Shown: positions 1-6,360 of the stretch, piece by piece | Numbering within the stretch: position 1 is the stretch's first letter | How the letters are laid out: every line of letters begins with the position of its first letter | NCBI GenBank assembly: GCA_020634215.1 | Contig: JACKCD010000086.1 | Location: forward strand, 1-12,495 | Direction: 5' to 3' | DNA length: 12,495 nt | Source: Ardenticatenaceae bacterium | GTDB taxonomy: Bacteria; Chloroflexota; Anaerolineae; Promineifilales; Promineifilaceae | Translations under genes and position numbers: made by a program | Notes under the pieces: model-generated | The model's database searches: none | Told to the model about the DNA's origin: nothing | Seen by the model: only the letters and a program-made list of their open reading frames with translations

Positions 1-285
1 GGGATCGGCAACTATCGGAAAGGGAACATCATGTTTTGCCGTTACATATTGAAGAATCTTTGCCTGTGGTGACTGGAAAAAAGCCAGCACATTCAAGCCA
101 CGTGCCTGCAAATTGTCATAGTGCTCAATCAAATGATGCACACGCAAATTGCAAAATGGGCAAGCTGCGTAACGATAGAACGACAAAAGCAGCTTCTTGC
201 CTTGATAGTCTGCTAGCGAAATGGGGGTACCTGAAATATCGTGCACCGTAAAGGGAACAGCCATCTGGTTTGCTTTTAATTTCAT
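1..285 (-). CDS. Redoxin / peroxiredoxin-like protein (AhpC/TSA type), C-terminus cut by window edge
   Basis: The first 95 residues of a thioredoxin-fold peroxiredoxin-like protein are visible; the rest lies beyond base 1. Residues 11-30 (PFTVHDISGTPISLADYQGK) are the usual N-terminal beta hairpin of redoxins. Residues 33-46 (LLSFYRYAACPFCN) carry the active-site CPFC with Cys42 and Cys45, followed by LRVHHLIEHY. Such proteins reduce peroxides or disulfides in the cytoplasm using thiols. ATG at 285 is chosen because AGAGG lies 5-6 bases upstream and because the family normally begins with a short MKLKAN-type leader. The frame stays open upstream to an ATG at 438 (51 more codons), but no ribosome site precedes that ATG. 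The gene is the first one downstream of the T-box leader at 563-859, about 280 bases away. Family call is secure; exact substrate is unknown. Confidence 0.85.
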   Translation of the reverse strand, partial: MKLKANQMAVPFTVHDISGTPISLADYQGKKLLLSFYRYAACPFCNLRVHHLIEHYDNLQARGLNVLAFFQSPQAKILQYVTAKHDVPFPIVADP

Positions 286-562
286 TTTTCCTCTTGTCTC
301 AACTAATTTGGCCTCTACAACCGATTTTAGCTTGTATTTCGTATCCCGTAAAAACGTGTTTTCTAGCAGCCCTAAAACGGCCGTTTGCACACCGCCCTCA
401 TCGTTCTTCCAAAACATGAGGTTTTTGCAATCGTGCATGGGGTGACAAGAAAGCGGCTTCGCCACAACTTACATAGCCGCGCCTTCCATAGCTCGTGCGC
501 GACTGCAATAAACGAGGATGGGAATCCTCGGCTACGGCGATTTTTATACTTTCCTCAACTAT
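286..562 (-). other. Non-coding stretch between T-box terminator and redoxin gene
   Basis: No gene is convincing in these 277 bases. On the minus strand the redoxin frame stays open from 438 to 286 and would read MHDCKNLMFWKNDEGG and onward. It has no ribosome site, and I do not recognise it as redoxin sequence. The stretch holds one AACGGCCGTT palindrome (376-385) and a perfect hairpin at 513-530. If transcribed from the T-box promoter it would be an unusually long spacer between a T-box terminator and its gene. Confidence 0.5.
513..530. repeat. Perfect 7-bp hairpin, possible REP-like dispersed element
   Basis: CGAGGAT (513-519) and ATCCTCG (524-530) form a 7-bp stem with a 4-base loop. The flanks are rich in further short complementary words (GGCTACGGCG at 530-539, GAAGCGGCTTCGCC around 459-472), so roughly 455-540 could fold as one larger element. 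There is no T-run directly behind the stem on the minus strand, so it is not a clear terminator. Its position between a terminator and a gene fits an inserted REP-like element; this is inference. Confidence 0.4.
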
Positions 563-596
563 AAAAAACGCCATCACCCTTGTTAGGGCGATGGCG
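563..596 (-). terminator. Intrinsic terminator of the T-box leader
   Basis: A 12-position stem pairs 585-596 with 569-580. It has one A-C mismatch and a 4-base loop (581-584). Six T residues follow on the minus strand (563-568). It begins three bases after the T-box motif, so it competes with the antiterminator as expected. Confidence 0.9.
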
Positions 597-859
597 CTCG
601 CGGTTCCACCTAACTTTGGCCTGACCCACTGCGGTTATGTGGCAGCAAGGAGAGGCTCTTATTAACGGCCGTTAACGGTGCCAACCGGACTCTCTTACTA
701 AAAACAGCCTAGCTAGCATGGCCGCTTTGTTCAGAAAACCACTCACGGGGGGTGTTCGCTGCTGGCATTGTCGAAAAGGGCTTTCAGCCTTTGACCCTCT
801 TCTCTCTGTGACCGTATCAGCCGCTACTCGTCCCGATCATCGTGTTCAAACACAAATTG
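563..859 (-). ncRNA. T-box leader RNA (tRNA-sensing riboswitch), specifier read as ACC (Thr)
   Basis: Read on the minus strand, the leader has T-box landmarks in order. GGGACGAGTAG (about 824-834) starts stem I, then comes the AGAGAG bulge (about 801-806) and an apical GGCTGAAAGCC (about 780-790). GAAC at 754-757 is followed by the candidate specifier codon ACC at 751-753 and GTGAGTGG. After a linker containing an AACGGCCGTT palindrome (664-673) comes the T-box GGTGGAACCGCG (599-610), followed at once by the terminator. UGGA in the T-box bulge pairs with a tRNA ending UCCA, i.e. discriminator U73. That fits tRNA-Thr of many bacteria and also Gly or Cys. The Thr call rests on placing ACC after GAAC and is less certain than the T-box call. 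No synthetase or amino-acid gene follows in this window. Confidence 0.88.
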
Positions 860-865
860 GGCTAA

Positions 866-893
866 ATTATAAAAAACAAACATATGCTGTCAA
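866..893 (-). promoter_or_regulatory. Perfect sigma-70-type promoter for the T-box leader
   Basis: Read on the minus strand, TTGACA (888-893) and TATAAT (866-871) are separated by 16 bases. Transcription should begin near 859, just before T-box stem I. It starts 56 bases past the methyltransferase stop codon, so the leader is an independent transcription unit. Confidence 0.85.
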
Positions 894-949
894 GCACAAT
901 TCACCGTTTTAACATAACAATTTAGCAGGTCTTACCATCTTCATAAAGG

Positions 950-2245
950 TCAAGCAAGCTGCACACACTCCATTTGCTTCCACAAGGCGGGTGTTCTGGC
1001 ATTATACGCAGGCAAGCACTCTATCTCATTCAATAAGCGTACCAAAGATCGCGCAACCGCATGGGCTAAATTAACAGGCACAGCATTACCAATCTGTTTG
1101 TATTGTGCCGTTAGAGGCCCAGAGAACACCCAATCATCAGGGAACGTCTGAATTCGGGCATATTCACGCACCGTTAGCGGGCGCGTTTCATCGGGGTGAC
1201 ATCGCTCGGTTTGTTTTTGTGCAGGTGAACAAGTCAGCGTTAAGCTCGGCTCATCCCAAGCCAAACGCCGTGCCATACCCGTTTTGCCCCCTTCTAAAAA
1301 ATAGCTCTTCTTCATGTATTCCCGCTGTAAGTCTTCTGGCAAATCACGCCAATACCCACCTTCAGGAACCGTACTCAAAATTTGAGCCTTTCTTTTTGGG
1401 TATTTTTGCCCCGCCGATAATGGCACATCACTCTCGTAGAGCAGCCCGGCTTTCAGCGCATCACGCAACGACAAAATACGTTTGTAGGGAGAAGGCCATG
1501 AAAACGTCACATGATCGGCAATGTCTTTTCTGATACCTACAAGCAACAACCGTTCTCTTTTCTGTGGCACTTGATAAAATATTGCCTTTAATATTCTAGG
1601 CTCAACCAGATCATAGCCTAGCTCGTCAATCACATGTTTGATGGTTTCTAATGTTTTACCTTTATCATGCTTCAATAGTCCACGCACATTTTCGGCCAGG
1701 AAAATCTTAGGGTTTACTTCTTTTACCGCTCGGGCAAATTCAAAAAACAGCGTTCCTCGCGTATCTTCAAAACCCAGCTTGTTGCCCGCATAAGAAAAAG
1801 CCTGGCACGGAAAGCCACCTGACAGCATATCCACTTGATCACGATACGGTGTAAAATCAATTTGGGCTATGTCACCTTCTATGACATTCCAATGAGGGCG
1901 ATTGGTGCGGAGGGTCTCACAAGCATGTTTGTCAATCTCATTGAGCAAGACCGATTCAAAACCAGCTTGTTCCATGCCAATGGCTAACCCACCTGCCCCA
2001 GCAAACAGTTCTATCAATGTATAGGGACGGATTGGCTCTGTTGCGAATTCGGCATCCCAATTGCTGTTAAACAGTAGTTGTACCTGTTCAAAATGCTCAA
2101 TTTGTGAGCGGTGGTAAACACGGTAATTGTTGTCAGGATGCCGTTGCGGTATCAGACTCCCATTTTTGTCCCATCGCCTCAATGTTTCTTTGGAAACGCC
2201 CAATATGTCGGCAACTTGTGCTATTGAATAATACTCTGGGATCAT
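950..2245 (-). CDS. DNA (cytosine-5-)-methyltransferase with N-terminal MerR-like HTH, modification subunit of a type II R-M system
   Basis: A 431-residue protein that should methylate the same site cut by the upstream endonuclease. Residues 6-51 (YYSIAQVADILGVSKETLRRW...) form a MerR/excisionase-like helix-turn-helix. The C5-methyltransferase core follows: motif I ELFAGAGGLAIGM (about 79-91), the catalytic GGFPCQ with Cys147, ENVRGL with Glu185, QKRERLLLVG (about 228), a target-recognition region at about 265-350, then LTVREYARIQTFP and QIGNAVP near the end. All key residues are present. ATG 2245 is preferred over GTG 2257 because GGAG sits about 6 bases before it. The gene has its own promoter (2275-2303) flanked by direct repeats, so the HTH may repress its own synthesis, as N-terminal HTH domains do in M.SsoII and M.EcoRII. 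Target GGNCC is inferred from the partner enzyme. Base composition is AT-richer than the genes to the right. Confidence 0.93.
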   Translation of the reverse strand: MIPEYYSIAQVADILGVSKETLRRWDKNGSLIPQRHPDNNYRVYHRSQIEHFEQVQLLFNSNWDAEFATEPIRPYTLIELFAGAGGLAIGMEQAGFESVLLNEIDKHACETLRTNRPHWNVIEGDIAQIDFTPYRDQVDMLSGGFPCQAFSYAGNKLGFEDTRGTLFFEFARAVKEVNPKIFLAENVRGLLKHDKGKTLETIKHVIDELGYDLVEPRILKAIFYQVPQKRERLLLVGIRKDIADHVTFSWPSPYKRILSLRDALKAGLLYESDVPLSAGQKYPKRKAQILSTVPEGGYWRDLPEDLQREYMKKSYFLEGGKTGMARRLAWDEPSLTLTCSPAQKQTERCHPDETRPLTVREYARIQTFPDDWVFSGPLTAQYKQIGNAVPVNLAHAVARSLVRLLNEIECLPAYNARTPALWKQMECVQLA

Positions 2246-2262
2246 GCATATCTCCACAAACG

Positions 2263-2320
2263 TTGATCATGGTTATTGTATTTTGCATCCAGAAACTTGT
2301 CAAACATTGATCATGGTTAT
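2263..2320 (-). promoter_or_regulatory. Methyltransferase promoter flanked by two 14-bp direct repeats (putative operators)
   Basis: On the minus strand TTGACA (2298-2303), a 17-base spacer and TACAAT (2275-2280) make a near-consensus promoter for the methyltransferase gene, with a start near 2268. The 14-mer TTGATCATGGTTAT (plus-strand reading) occurs at 2263-2276, overlapping the -10 box and start site. It occurs again at 2307-2320, three bases upstream of the -35 box and touching the endonuclease stop codon. The copies are 44 bp apart, about four helical turns. A partial copy (GATCATG) lies at 2240-2246. The layout suggests operators for a repressor, most simply the methyltransferase's own N-terminal HTH; that assignment is inference. 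Confidence 0.75.
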
Positions 2321-3033
2321 CAAGGTCGGCCAAATGCTGCCACAAAATATCGTTTTAGCATATCAATATCATGCACTTGCAGCACATCACCCACAACTGT
2401 TTCAATAACATCAGGTAACACATCATACAAGCTTTGCAGGGCATCTGGAGTACCAGTTACCAATTCATAAAAGCTGTTGCCATCTATTTCTCGAATCAAA
2501 GCGTTACTGGGGCAACGAGCACCCTTTTCTTTATCAGATGGGGTAAACGGCCGTTCATATCGCTCCGGCTTCTTCGGAATAACCGACACGTAATAAGCCG
2601 TATAATCTTTATAGTCACTCGCCTTGGGCATTACCAGCCTTTCTAACGTACCGTATAGCTCGGCCAGCTTGCCGCCAGAAATGGTGTTGTATTTGTTTTT
2701 TACCTCAGCAATGATTTTCTGCTCCGAGTTCACCAGATCAACCACAGACCCCGTGCCAAGGTTATGCCAACCAAACACAGCCCCCAGCACATTCTGGTGA
2801 AAAGTGCCAATATGGTTTTGCAGCGTTTTCTGCGCTTGTCTCGTCATCTCGCTTTCAAACCAGGCAGAATGGTCAATACCAAACCCCGCTATCTCAAAAA
2901 TCGCGGCAAATGGATCAATAACATTCTTGCCAAACTTTTCTTTGGATCTCATTTTGGCTTGGCGTGCCACCGCAATAAGATGCATCACTTCGGCTTCTAA
3001 CACATTGTCTGGAACAAAACTTACATACGCCAT
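2320..3033 (-). CDS. Eco47II/Sau96I-like type II restriction endonuclease (predicted GGNCC)
   Basis: A 237-residue endonuclease. I recognise the Eco47II family by the run KNVIDPFAAIFE (36-47), the RQAQKTLQNHIGTFHQ segment (65-80) and GWHNLGTGSVVDLVN (88-102). The last leads into the PD-(D/E)xK core with Asp99, Glu110 and Lys112 (IIAEVKNKYNT). A later SVIPKKPERY and PFTPSDKEKG segment is also typical. Length agrees with the family (about 240). The enzyme should cut unmethylated GGNCC or a close variant. ATG 3033 has GGAG about 7 bases upstream and lies 13 bases after the oxidoreductase stop codon, so it is probably co-transcribed from the right. The stop codon touches the upstream operator-like repeat of the methyltransferase promoter. 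One AACGGCCGTT palindrome lies inside (2546-2555, read as Arg-Pro). Confidence 0.85.
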   Translation of the reverse strand: MAYVSFVPDNVLEAEVMHLIAVARQAKMRSKEKFGKNVIDPFAAIFEIAGFGIDHSAWFESEMTRQAQKTLQNHIGTFHQNVLGAVFGWHNLGTGSVVDLVNSEQKIIAEVKNKYNTISGGKLAELYGTLERLVMPKASDYKDYTAYYVSVIPKKPERYERPFTPSDKEKGARCPSNALIREIDGNSFYELVTGTPDALQSLYDVLPDVIETVVGDVLQVHDIDMLKRYFVAAFGRP

Positions 3034-3046
3034 ATATCACTCCGGC

Positions 3047-4435
3047 TCAAAGCTGCCCACTTGTGGCTGCAACCTTGTCAATGGCAACCACATAATCGGG
3101 GTCGTCATAGCGACTAAGCAAAAACGCAGGCGCGTAGTCCGGCAGTGGGCTGCCGGTGATGTGAGCCGCCAGCAAATCAGCTCCGGCCTGGCTCGCCATA
3201 ATGCCAAAGCCCGATACGGCTCCAAACAAATAGGCTCCCTCAACGGGCAGCGGCGTTACCAACGGCCGATTTTCCCGCGTCTTGCAATAATATCCCCCAT
3301 CCACATACGGCTTACCCATCTTACCCAAATACGTTGCCAGCCCCGGCACCATCCGCGCCAACCCACGCATCACAATTTCCGCGTATTCGGGGTCAAACGA
3401 AGGAGGCCAAATCACCGGCTTCGGGTCAAGGTGGTAAGTCCACAAAACCAGTAGGATCGGGCTATCACCCTCCCCCTCTGGGCGAAAATGAACCCCGGCC
3501 GGAAACGTCTGTAGCAGCCACGCCGTCTCTGGGTCTTGCGCCAGCTCTGCTCGCTCTTCCTCGCTCCAGACCAAATCCACGGGGTCTTCCCAAATCATCA
3601 GCGGCACATCGCGGGGAATCACCCCTAGCTCGTCGCGGAAGGCGATTTTGCCGTGTAGTTCGTTAAAGACGGGCAGTTCTACGCCAATCATCCGCGCCAC
3701 GTCAGCAATGTAGGGGCCGGCCGCATTGACAAAACAGCTTGTGCCTATGGTGATCGCTCCCTCGTCGGCCAGGTTGGCGGAAACGGCCGTTATTTCCCCC
3801 CCCTCCACCGTCACATCCGTCACCCGCCCGCGCAGCAGTTCCACCCCATGCGCCCGCGCCTCTTGTAGCAAATACATCCCCAACTGCTGGGCACTCAGCC
3901 AGCCACAGCGGCGGGCGTGCAGCATGGCAATGGCATCATCGTTGATAAAGGGGAAGATGTCCTGAATCATGGTTGGGTCTACAATTAAATCTGCTCCCTC
4001 CGGCTGGTTGTGGTAGCCCTCATTCGCATGGGGAATGTAGGGCTGGTCGGATAAACGGCCGTTGTGTACCCTCAGATCCCCTGCCCCCAGTGCCGAAATT
4101 GCTTCTGCCTCGGCCTGCAGTTGGGTTTTGCGTTCGGGAACGGCCGTTAAAAACACATACCCACGCCGATTCAGCCGAAAAAAGTTATCGCTCCCGTCAG
4201 CCAGCTCCTCCAACAGATCAATGCTGCGGTTCATAAACCGCATCATCCCATCCCCCGGCCCCGGCCACCAGTTGCGGTAACACTCGGTTGATTTATCACT
4301 CGTCAGCGTCAGCGGCTCCCGTTCATCAATCAACACCACATTTTTCACCCCATGCCGCACCGCCAGATGATACGCCACCGACACCCCACAAATCCCCGCC
4401 CCACAAATCACCACTTCCGCCTCACGCTGGATCAT
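3047..4435 (-). CDS. FAD-dependent oxidoreductase, DAO / sarcosine oxidase beta-like family
   Basis: A 462-residue flavoprotein with an N-terminal Rossmann fold: EVVICGAGICGVSVAYHL (Gly12, Gly14 and Gly17 of GxGxxG), then VVLIDERE with the acidic residue that binds the FAD ribose (about 37-38). The middle has TSDKSTECYRNWWPG, typical of a subgroup of glycine/sarcosine-oxidase-like proteins. The C-terminal region KPYVDGGYYCKTRENRPLVTPLP followed by GAYLFGAVSGFGIMASQAGADLLA closes the FAD site. The family oxidises amines of amino or imino acids; the true substrate cannot be read here. ATG 4435 is preferred because GAGG lies about 9 bases upstream; ATG 4444 or TTG 4450 are alternatives. Three AACGGCCGTT palindromes lie inside (3782, 4054, 4139), plus a one-base variant at 3261. 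The downstream restriction gene starts 13 bases after the stop. Confidence 0.85.
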   Translation of the reverse strand: MIQREAEVVICGAGICGVSVAYHLAVRHGVKNVVLIDEREPLTLTSDKSTECYRNWWPGPGDGMMRFMNRSIDLLEELADGSDNFFRLNRRGYVFLTAVPERKTQLQAEAEAISALGAGDLRVHNGRLSDQPYIPHANEGYHNQPEGADLIVDPTMIQDIFPFINDDAIAMLHARRCGWLSAQQLGMYLLQEARAHGVELLRGRVTDVTVEGGEITAVSANLADEGAITIGTSCFVNAAGPYIADVARMIGVELPVFNELHGKIAFRDELGVIPRDVPLMIWEDPVDLVWSEEERAELAQDPETAWLLQTFPAGVHFRPEGEGDSPILLVLWTYHLDPKPVIWPPSFDPEYAEIVMRGLARMVPGLATYLGKMGKPYVDGGYYCKTRENRPLVTPLPVEGAYLFGAVSGFGIMASQAGADLLAAHITGSPLPDYAPAFLLSRYDDPDYVVAIDKVAATSGQL

Positions 4436-4457
4436 CCTTTCCATCCTCAAGAATTCA

Positions 4458-4520
4458 GACAGGATTAACAGGATTTTGGCATAGATTCATTCAAATCCTG
4501 TTAATCGTGTAAATCCTGTC
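4458..4520. repeat. Inverted repeat built of 9-bp words (ACAGGATTA/T)
   Basis: A perfect 14-bp inverted repeat pairs 4463-4476 (GATTAACAGGATTT) with 4493-4506 across a 16-base loop. The outer parts repeat the same word: ACAGGATTA then ACAGGATTT on one arm, three related 9-mers in reverse orientation on the other. It fills the gap between the ribonuclease Z stop and the oxidoreductase start. There is no T-run, so it is not a standard terminator, but it may block or stabilise RNA ends. Similar ACAGGATTAACAGGATT words are dispersed in many environmental genomes; that is recollection, not a search result. Confidence 0.75.
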
Positions 4521-4529
4521 CAAAAATTC

Positions 4530-5480
4530 CTACTCCTTACTTTTCTTTAGCCGCTGCGCCCCATCCCGCGTAATCACAAAATGGTCAAAATCCCGCGCCA
4601 CAAACGTTTTCGGGAAAATCCCCCGCGCCTCATTGCGAATATCCCGCTCATAATAACGGCGTGACAAATGAGTCAAAATTAGTGACTTCACATTCGCCCG
4701 TTCCGCCAACCGTGCCGCCCGCGCCGCCGTCATATGCCCAAACTGCTGCGCCATCTCTTTATCTGCCTCGGTATAGGTAGACTCAATCACCAGCGCGTCG
4801 GCATCACGGCAAATCTCCACCAGGTTATCGGTATAGCCCACATCCCCAATGTGAACATATTTCGTGCCGGGAATCGCCTCACCTAATACCTCATCTGGCT
4901 CAATAGTCCGCCCATCGGCCAGCGTCACTGCTTCCCCCCGCACCAATAGTGCCCGCTCGGGGCCAAACGGCACCCCTAGTGCCAGTGCTTTTTCCGGCAA
5001 AAACGGCCGATGCTCTCGTTCCTCAAACAAAAAGCCAAAACAACCCGGCCCCCGATGGTTCACTGGAAAGGCCGACAGTCGAAATTTGTCATCAGCCAGC
5101 ACCACTTGACCCGGCTCCAATTCAAACAGGTTAATATCTACTGGGGGATCATTGTTGGGAAACACCACGCCAAACAGCAATGCTTGCACCCGCTCCAGCG
5201 TCGCTTTGCCACCATAAATATCTAGCTTGTCCAGGTTTTCCCAACGGCTGAGGGTGGAAGCCAACCCACCCAACCCCAAAATATGGTCGAGATGACTATG
5301 GGTCAACAGCACCTTGTCTAGCCGCTTGAAACCCAGCCCACTTCGCAAAATTTGCCGCTGTGTGCCTTCGCCACAGTCCAACAAAAAACGGTATTGCCGA
5401 TGCAAAATAATATGCCCCGCCAACCCCCGGTTAACGGAGGGTGCCGAGGAGGATGTGCCAAGAAATATGAGTTCAAACAT
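4530..5480 (-). CDS. rnz: Ribonuclease Z (tRNA 3'-processing endonuclease)
   Basis: A 316-residue metallo-beta-lactamase-fold nuclease that cuts the 3' trailer from tRNA precursors. The start MFELIFLGTSSSAPSVNRG is typical. The zinc ligands are all visible: HSHLDH (His61, His63, Asp65, His66), His142 in VNHRGPG, Asp213 in HIGDVGYTD, His249 in FGHMTA and His271 in THLSRRY. The exosite arm that grips tRNA is present around 155-185 (EREHRPFLPEKALALGVPFGPERALLVRGE). Length matches bacterial RNase Z. ATG 5480 has no Shine-Dalgarno sequence. TACAAT lies at 5490-5495, so the mRNA may be leaderless, although no good -35 box is seen. A one-base variant of the palindrome (AACGGCCGAT) lies at 5002-5011. 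Confidence 0.95.
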   Translation of the reverse strand: MFELIFLGTSSSAPSVNRGLAGHIILHRQYRFLLDCGEGTQRQILRSGLGFKRLDKVLLTHSHLDHILGLGGLASTLSRWENLDKLDIYGGKATLERVQALLFGVVFPNNDPPVDINLFELEPGQVVLADDKFRLSAFPVNHRGPGCFGFLFEEREHRPFLPEKALALGVPFGPERALLVRGEAVTLADGRTIEPDEVLGEAIPGTKYVHIGDVGYTDNLVEICRDADALVIESTYTEADKEMAQQFGHMTAARAARLAERANVKSLILTHLSRRYYERDIRNEARGIFPKTFVARDFDHFVITRDGAQRLKKSKE

Positions 5481-5582
5481 AGGAACACTATTGTATCCCC
5501 GATTGAACGTTTAGGGATAATGCCTTTCAAACGGGTATGGCACAGACTGGGCAGGCGGGAATGCTGGCACTGGATACGGAAA

Positions 5583-5621
5583 ACACGGAAGGACAGGGGG
5601 GATGCCCGTGCCCTTCCGTGT
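5583..5621. terminator. Hairpin between sugar transferase and ribonuclease Z genes, weak terminator candidate
   Basis: A perfect 10-bp inverted repeat (ACACGGAAGG at 5583-5592, CCTTCCGTGT at 5612-5621) encloses a 19-base loop. On the minus strand, where the genes lie, it is followed only by TTT, so termination would be weak. On the plus strand a T-run follows 13 bases later (5630-5635), but no plus-strand gene exists to end. The arms reuse the word GGAAGG, like the other repeat-word elements in the gaps of this window. Confidence 0.45.
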
Positions 5622-5677
5622 ACATTAAATTTTTTAGGGAAAACGGCCGTTTATCATCCGTCATCCATCTATTTTCA

Positions 5678-6247
5678 TCATTTAGGGTTTGCCAAAATCA
5701 AGGTGGAAAGCAAAATTTTGCAGTCAAGCCAGAGCGACCAGTTTTCGATGTATTGGCGGTCAAGCTGGATGCGTTTGCTAATATTGGGGTAACAACGGCC
5801 GTTAATCTGCCACAAACCCGTCAACCCCGGCTTCATCACCAGCCACGCCCGGTGCGCCGTGCCATAGCGCAGCAAATCACTGTAGCTGAGAAAACGAGGG
5901 CCAACCAGCGACATGGTTTGGTTTAGCACATTAAACAACTTCGGCAGTTCATCCAGACCCGTGCGGCGCAAAAATTGCCCAACGATTGTCCGCTGCTGTC
6001 CCGGCATATCAAAATAAACCGTGCGGAACTTATAAGCCGTAAACACCTGTCCATTGCATCCAAACACCCGTCGCCGATGCAGCACTGGTCCCGACGATTC
6101 TAATTTAATGGTAATAGCAATGATGGTCAGGAGCGGCAGCAACAGGAGCAGTGCCGGAATGGTGATAAGGTAATCAAAAGCGGTCTTGAAAAGTTTGTCG
6201 GAACGGGAAAAAACGGGTTGGCTGGAATCAAATTGTGTCAGCTGCAT
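5678..6247 (-). CDS. Bacterial sugar transferase: polyprenyl-phosphate sugar-1-phosphate transferase, minimal form
   Basis: A 189-residue membrane-bound enzyme that would transfer a sugar-1-phosphate from a nucleotide sugar to undecaprenyl phosphate, starting exopolysaccharide or glycan synthesis at the inner face of the membrane. Residues 21-47 form one hydrophobic helix. Then follow SSGPVLHRRRVFG, the KFRT signature (73-76), RRTGLDELPKLFNV with the catalytic Asp99-Glu100 pair, MSLVGPR (112-118), KPGLTGLWQINGR (139-151) and LDRQYIENWSLWLD (162-175). Length fits the short, core-only members that lack the N-terminal membrane bundle of WbaP-type proteins. ATG 6247 has GGGAG 7 bases upstream. 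The palindrome at 5794 encodes Asn-Gly-Arg inside the conserved INGR motif. No other polysaccharide genes are next to it, only the glycosidase-type secreted proteins to the right. Confidence 0.9.
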   Translation of the reverse strand: MQLTQFDSSQPVFSRSDKLFKTAFDYLITIPALLLLLPLLTIIAITIKLESSGPVLHRRRVFGCNGQVFTAYKFRTVYFDMPGQQRTIVGQFLRRTGLDELPKLFNVLNQTMSLVGPRFLSYSDLLRYGTAHRAWLVMKPGLTGLWQINGRCYPNISKRIQLDRQYIENWSLWLDCKILLSTLILANPK

Positions 6248-6360
6248 TTGTGGCTCCCTTGCATCAAACAGACTTGGTTTATATGGGTCATTGTTCCCAT
6301 ACCAGGGAGTTTAGAATGTGAAGCTTACGGGAATTATTACGAGAAAGTAGCGGTGGTTGG

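Noticed and set aside
1105..1533. Plus-strand open frame of 142 codons
   Set aside because: It lies wholly antisense to the methyltransferase, whose motifs are complete, and its translation resembles no protein family.
5583..5635. Plus-strand intrinsic terminator
   Set aside because: The T-run is 8 or more bases away from the stem and no plus-strand gene exists; kept only as a weak hairpin.
6248..6360. Promoter for the sugar transferase
   Set aside because: TATAAA and TTCACA-like boxes are present on the minus strand but not at workable spacing with a matching partner.
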